Source: an uncultured bacterium (GTDB taxonomy: Bacteria > Cyanobacteriota > Vampirovibrionia > Gastranaerophilales > Gastranaerophilaceae). From it: a stretch of 15,451 nucleotides of DNA. Positions 12,559 to 15,451 of the stretch are shown here, piece after piece; position 1 is the stretch's first letter; every line of letters starts with the position of its first letter. Under the pieces are notes generated by a model. It was not told the origin of the DNA, ran no database searches, and saw nothing but the letters and a program-made list of their open reading frames with translations. A program made the position numbers and the translations under genes. The DNA lies in contig USCK01000027.1 of the NCBI GenBank assembly GCA_900553205.1, positions 1-15,451 of the forward strand, given 5' to 3'.

Positions 12559-13468
12559 AGTGTTCAAGTTTATCAAATCTTTGTTTTGGCAAATAATAAA
12601 TTCAATAATAAAAATTTGTTTAGAAATTTTTGTTTTTAACAGAAGAATCCGAAGAATATTGAAGGGTGATTTTGCAAAATTTTATCTTAATAAATATGTA
12701 AGCAAAGCAGTTAAACAACCTGTTGAAGTTAAAGAAATCGCAGAGCCATACAGGATTTGGCAATATTGGGAACAAGGGTTGGAGAATGCACCAGAGATTG
12801 TGCAGGCATGTTTGGATAGTGTTGCTAAGTATAACCCTGATATAGAACGAGTAATCATTTCGCCTAAAAATGTAAGAGAATATGTAAATATCCCTGATTT
12901 TATCTACAAATTGAAGGAAAAGGGTATAATAAAACTTGCACAATTTTCTGACATATTAAGAACATATTTGTTAGTTGAACATGGTGGTTGTTGGATAGAT
13001 GCAACTGTTTTGTTGACGGCACCGTTACCTCAATATATCAAAGATGCTGAGTTATTTGTGTTCAAGGCTGATGAAAAAGCAGATTTAGACGGATTGAATA
13101 TGGCAAGTTATTTTATATCTGCAAAACCTAATAATAGAATCATTATTCAGTGTCAAAGATTCTTTGAGAATTATTGGAGAGAAAACAATTTCTTAGTAAA
13201 TTATTTTTCTTTTTTACACGCATTTACAATGATTGCGCTTAAAAATAAAGATATATGGGAAAAAGTTCCGTTCTTTAGTTTTATACCTGTTCAACAAATG
13301 CAGGCAGAGCTTGTAAAACCGTATAACAAAGAACGATTTGAACAACTTAAACAAATGACACCTATACATAAATTGACATATAAACCAAAGGTTATGACAA
13401 AACAAAAAAATGTAAATCTTGAAGGTTCTTTGTATGAGGCTATAATTGAGGGAAAAATATATGACTAA
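12551..13468 (+). CDS. Capsular polysaccharide synthesis-type glycosyltransferase (Caps_synth, GT32-like)
   Basis: The 305-aa protein carries the landmarks of the Caps_synth/GT32-like family: RIWQYWEQGLENAPEIVQAC (68-87), LAQFSDILRTYLLVEHGG (129-146) and CWIDATVLLTAPLP (147-160). In that last block the GG-x-W-x-D-A-T element replaces the DxD of other GT32 enzymes. Residues 4-28 are hydrophobic and basic (KFIKSLFWQIINSIIKICLEI), suggesting peripheral attachment to the inner membrane. Translation starts at GTG 12551, overlapping the previous gene by 8 bp, with GAAGAAGAAA as a modest ribosome-binding site, so it is probably translationally coupled; GTG 12560 is an alternative. The C-terminus overlaps the next gene, again by 8 bp. 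The sugar transferred is unknown. Confidence 0.85.
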   Translation: MYRVFKFIKSLFWQIINSIIKICLEIFVFNRRIRRILKGDFAKFYLNKYVSKAVKQPVEVKEIAEPYRIWQYWEQGLENAPEIVQACLDSVAKYNPDIERVIISPKNVREYVNIPDFIYKLKEKGIIKLAQFSDILRTYLLVEHGGCWIDATVLLTAPLPQYIKDAELFVFKADEKADLDGLNMASYFISAKPNNRIIIQCQRFFENYWRENNFLVNYFSFLHAFTMIALKNKDIWEKVPFFSFIPVQQMQAELVKPYNKERFEQLKQMTPIHKLTYKPKVMTKQKNVNLEGSLYEAIIEGKIYD

Positions 13469-15350
13469 ACTAAACATTGCGTATGCTCCTGATGACAGTT
13501 ATATGAACATGACTATCGTATCTATGTTCAGTGCATTGCAGAATAATATTGATTCAGAAGTTGAGTTTATTATTCTTTATTCAAATTTGTCTGAGAACAG
13601 TTGGAAAAAACTAAAAGATTTTGAGAATAAGTTTAATTGTTCTATTAGATATATCAAAATGAACGAAGAGGTGTTCAAAGATTTGCCTATGTCGAAATGG
13701 GTTACTGTGCAGGCATGGTTTAGAATACAAATTCCTGATTTGTGTCCTGATTTAGATAGGGTATTGTATTTAGACTGTGACACAATGGTTAATGGCAGTT
13801 TGCGAGAATTGTTCACAATGAAAATGGGTGATAATTATGTCGCAGCAGTAAAAGATGTTTGGGATGTCAAAAAACATTTAAAGCGCTTGGAGATGAAAAG
13901 TGATTCATATTTTAATTCCGGTGTTTTGTTGATGAACTGTGAACAGTTTAGAAAAGATAATGTTTTTGAAAAAATAAAAGAATATTCTCTTGCAAACAAA
14001 AAAATAATAAAATTCTGTGACCAAGATACTTTGAACAAGGTTATAGATACAAAGAAAATTAATCTTCCACAGAAATATAATTTTATGGATACTTGGTGGA
14101 GAAACTATTACAACGAGTATCAGGGACAAGACTTGATAAATTATGAAGAAGCTAAAAAATCACCGATTATTGTTCACCTTACAGGGTTGAAGCCTGATGT
14201 AAAAGGATGTAAAAATTCAATGGCTGAAAAATGGTGGTATTATGCGAGATTAACCGAGGTTTATTTAGAAGAAACAGAAAAATTCAAAAATTCTAAAGCT
14301 CCTCAAAAGAAATTTAAACCTTTATCATTGTTATTCAATGTAAAAAATGAATACAGAGGTAAGGATAAATGGAAAGTTTTGACCCTTTTAGGATTTAAAC
14401 TAAAATTTAGAACCGAATGTGCAGAGAAGGTGTTTGTTGTATTTAATACTGCATTTATTGGTGATGTGTTGGTAAACAATGCACTTGTCCAAAATATAAA
14501 ATATTTTTATCCGAATTCAAAAGTCGTTTTCGTTGTACAACCTCAGTTTGCTGATGTTGCAAGATACCAAAAAGGTGTAGATGAAGTTGTTTGTTTTGAC
14601 AAAAAACATGATAATAATCTTGCAGGGCTTATTAAGTTTATAAGAAACTTCCCTTATAAGAGGATTTTTGCATCATTTGTGTTGTATTCAAATGATAGAA
14701 ACTTGATTTTGTCCAGATTGTTGGGTGCAAAACATATAATAACAGAGCCTCATGGCAAGTTTACAGAGCTTATGTCAACAAAAGAAGGATTCAAGCGAAA
14801 CACTTATGTTCACAAAAAAGATGTTGCAACAGGATTAATTGAATCATTGACAGGGAAGGCTATATTGGATTTGCCGATTGTATATGAACCACCTTATGTT
14901 GAAACTGATTTCTTACCGTTAGGTAAAGATTATGTTGCAATAACTGCGACAAGCAAATTCAAGCCAAAAGATATGTCGCCTGAAATTGCTGTTGAATTGA
15001 TAAACAAACTGAAATCTGTTAACAAAGTTCCTGTGATTTTGGGTGCAGGTGAAGTATCAAGAGCGTTTGCTCGTGATATTGAACAGTTAGGCGCAGGTGA
15101 TGTTGTTAATTTGGTTGATAAGACAGATTTTGTTCAACTGGCAAATGTTCTAAAACGCTGTTCTGTACTTGTTTCAGTCGATACCGGTACAATGCACTTT
15201 GGGAATGCTCTTAATGTTCCGACAGTTGCAGTATTTTATGCAACCGGCATGGAGATGTGGGCGCCACAACCTAATTTGTACAAAACTGTTGTACTTTCAG
15301 GCACTCCTAATGCAGAAGAAATCTTTGAAGCAGTAAAAACTCTTTCGTGA
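13461..15350 (+). CDS. Two-domain glycosyltransferase: GT8 (LgtC-like) fused to GT9 (heptosyltransferase-like)
   Basis: This 629-aa protein joins two sugar transferases. Residues 1-270 are GT8: LNIAYAPDDSYMNMTIVSM (4-22), KWVTVQAWFRIQIPD (79-93), metal-binding DxD in RVLYLDCDTMVNG (100-112, D105/D107), YFNSGVLLMN (150-159), FCDQDTLN (185-192) and the metal-ligand His in VHLTG (238-242). A linker (270-320) contains WKVLTLLGFKLKFR. Residues 322-629 are GT9: VFNTAFIGDVLVNNALVQNI (327-346), VPVILGAGE (523-531), and the nucleotide-sugar loop SVDTGTMHFGNALNVPTVAVF (572-592) with MEMWAPQ (597-603). The ATG at 13461 has GAGGG (13448-13452) eight bases upstream; an in-frame TTG at 13446 lacks one. It overlaps the previous gene by 8 bp. 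Both halves look catalytically complete, suggesting two successive transfers to LPS core or a similar glycan. Confidence 0.88.
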   Translation: MTKLNIAYAPDDSYMNMTIVSMFSALQNNIDSEVEFIILYSNLSENSWKKLKDFENKFNCSIRYIKMNEEVFKDLPMSKWVTVQAWFRIQIPDLCPDLDRVLYLDCDTMVNGSLRELFTMKMGDNYVAAVKDVWDVKKHLKRLEMKSDSYFNSGVLLMNCEQFRKDNVFEKIKEYSLANKKIIKFCDQDTLNKVIDTKKINLPQKYNFMDTWWRNYYNEYQGQDLINYEEAKKSPIIVHLTGLKPDVKGCKNSMAEKWWYYARLTEVYLEETEKFKNSKAPQKKFKPLSLLFNVKNEYRGKDKWKVLTLLGFKLKFRTECAEKVFVVFNTAFIGDVLVNNALVQNIKYFYPNSKVVFVVQPQFADVARYQKGVDEVVCFDKKHDNNLAGLIKFIRNFPYKRIFASFVLYSNDRNLILSRLLGAKHIITEPHGKFTELMSTKEGFKRNTYVHKKDVATGLIESLTGKAILDLPIVYEPPYVETDFLPLGKDYVAITATSKFKPKDMSPEIAVELINKLKSVNKVPVILGAGEVSRAFARDIEQLGAGDVVNLVDKTDFVQLANVLKRCSVLVSVDTGTMHFGNALNVPTVAVFYATGMEMWAPQPNLYKTVVLSGTPNAEEIFEAVKTLS

Positions 15351-15360
15351 GGGTTTATAA

Positions 15361-15451
15361 TGTCATTCAGATTATCTGTCATTACGAGCGTTAGCGAAGT
15401 AATCCAGAAAAAATATTGCAGGCAAACTATTAAGGAACTGGATTGCCACGA
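15361..15451. repeat. Dispersed intergenic repeat, truncated by the window edge
   Basis: Two TGTCATT starts (15361 and 15377) are followed by ACGAGCGTTAGCGAAGTAATCCAG. After a 30-nt spacer, CTGGATT (15438-15444) inverts AATCCAG (15401-15407) and GCCACGA follows. This is the pattern of the common TCATTACGAGCG...CTGGATTGCCACGA intergenic repeats. It shares TGTCATTCAGA with the element at 8707-8771. It begins 11 bp after the GT8-GT9 stop and may act as the transcript's 3' hairpin. Confidence 0.65.

Noticed and set aside
12551..12562. Frameshift fusion of the first two cassette glycosyltransferases
   Set aside because: The 8-bp overlap with a GTG start and the recurrence of the same overlap at the next junction fit normal coupled genes; both proteins are complete.

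Overview
The window is AT-rich, densely coded bacterial DNA of Gram-negative envelope character. Evidence for that is the start of a Wza-like polysaccharide export lipoprotein/secreted protein at the left edge, a heptosyltransferase-type (GT9) domain at the right end, UppP, and several capsule/LPS-type glycosyltransferases. Codon use, the mixture of Clostridia-like TcdA and Gram-negative envelope genes, and the many short lineage-specific proteins would fit an uncultured gut bacterium such as Candidatus Gastranaerophilales (Vampirovibrionia/Melainabacteria). That assignment is an inference; no rRNA or other taxonomic marker is present.

Layout. 1-111 (-): N-terminus of a polysaccharide export protein, divergent from 248-1995 (+), a two-gene unit of a GT-A-like sugar transferase and galE, closed by a strong terminator. 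2156-3877 (+): PhoU-like DUF47 protein plus Pit phosphate transporter, preceded by a 30-bp palindrome and followed by a terminator. 4131-5341 (-): queD-uppP operon, ending in a bidirectional terminator. 5411-8692 (+): a DUF115/Maf-like protein followed by a YbiT-type ABC-F ATPase whose second nucleotide site is visibly degenerate. 8775-9221 (-) and 9760-10317 (-): two unrecognised small proteins on either side of a 0.5-kb stretch without an intact gene. That stretch holds an N-terminally broken XRE repressor, a long palindrome and two minus-strand terminator hairpins. 10549-11585 (+): a 67-aa four-cysteine protein and tcdA (TTG start). 11644-15350 (+): a three-gene glycosyltransferase cassette, each junction overlapping by 8 bp, ending in a 629-aa GT8-GT9 fusion. 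A dispersed imperfect repeat lies at 8707-8771 and another runs off the right edge.

Functionally, most of the window concerns surface glycan assembly. It covers UDP-galactose supply (GalE), lipid carrier recycling (UppP), four to five sugar transferases, a Maf-like protein possibly involved in protein glycosylation, and export. Phosphate uptake, tRNA modification (QueD, TcdA) and a ribosome-associated ABC-F factor are interleaved housekeeping functions. I found no CRISPR array, tRNA, rRNA, transposase or integrase. The most unusual points are the ABC-F protein with a lost second Walker A, the GT8-GT9 fusion, and the structured, gene-poor region around 9.3-9.76 kb.
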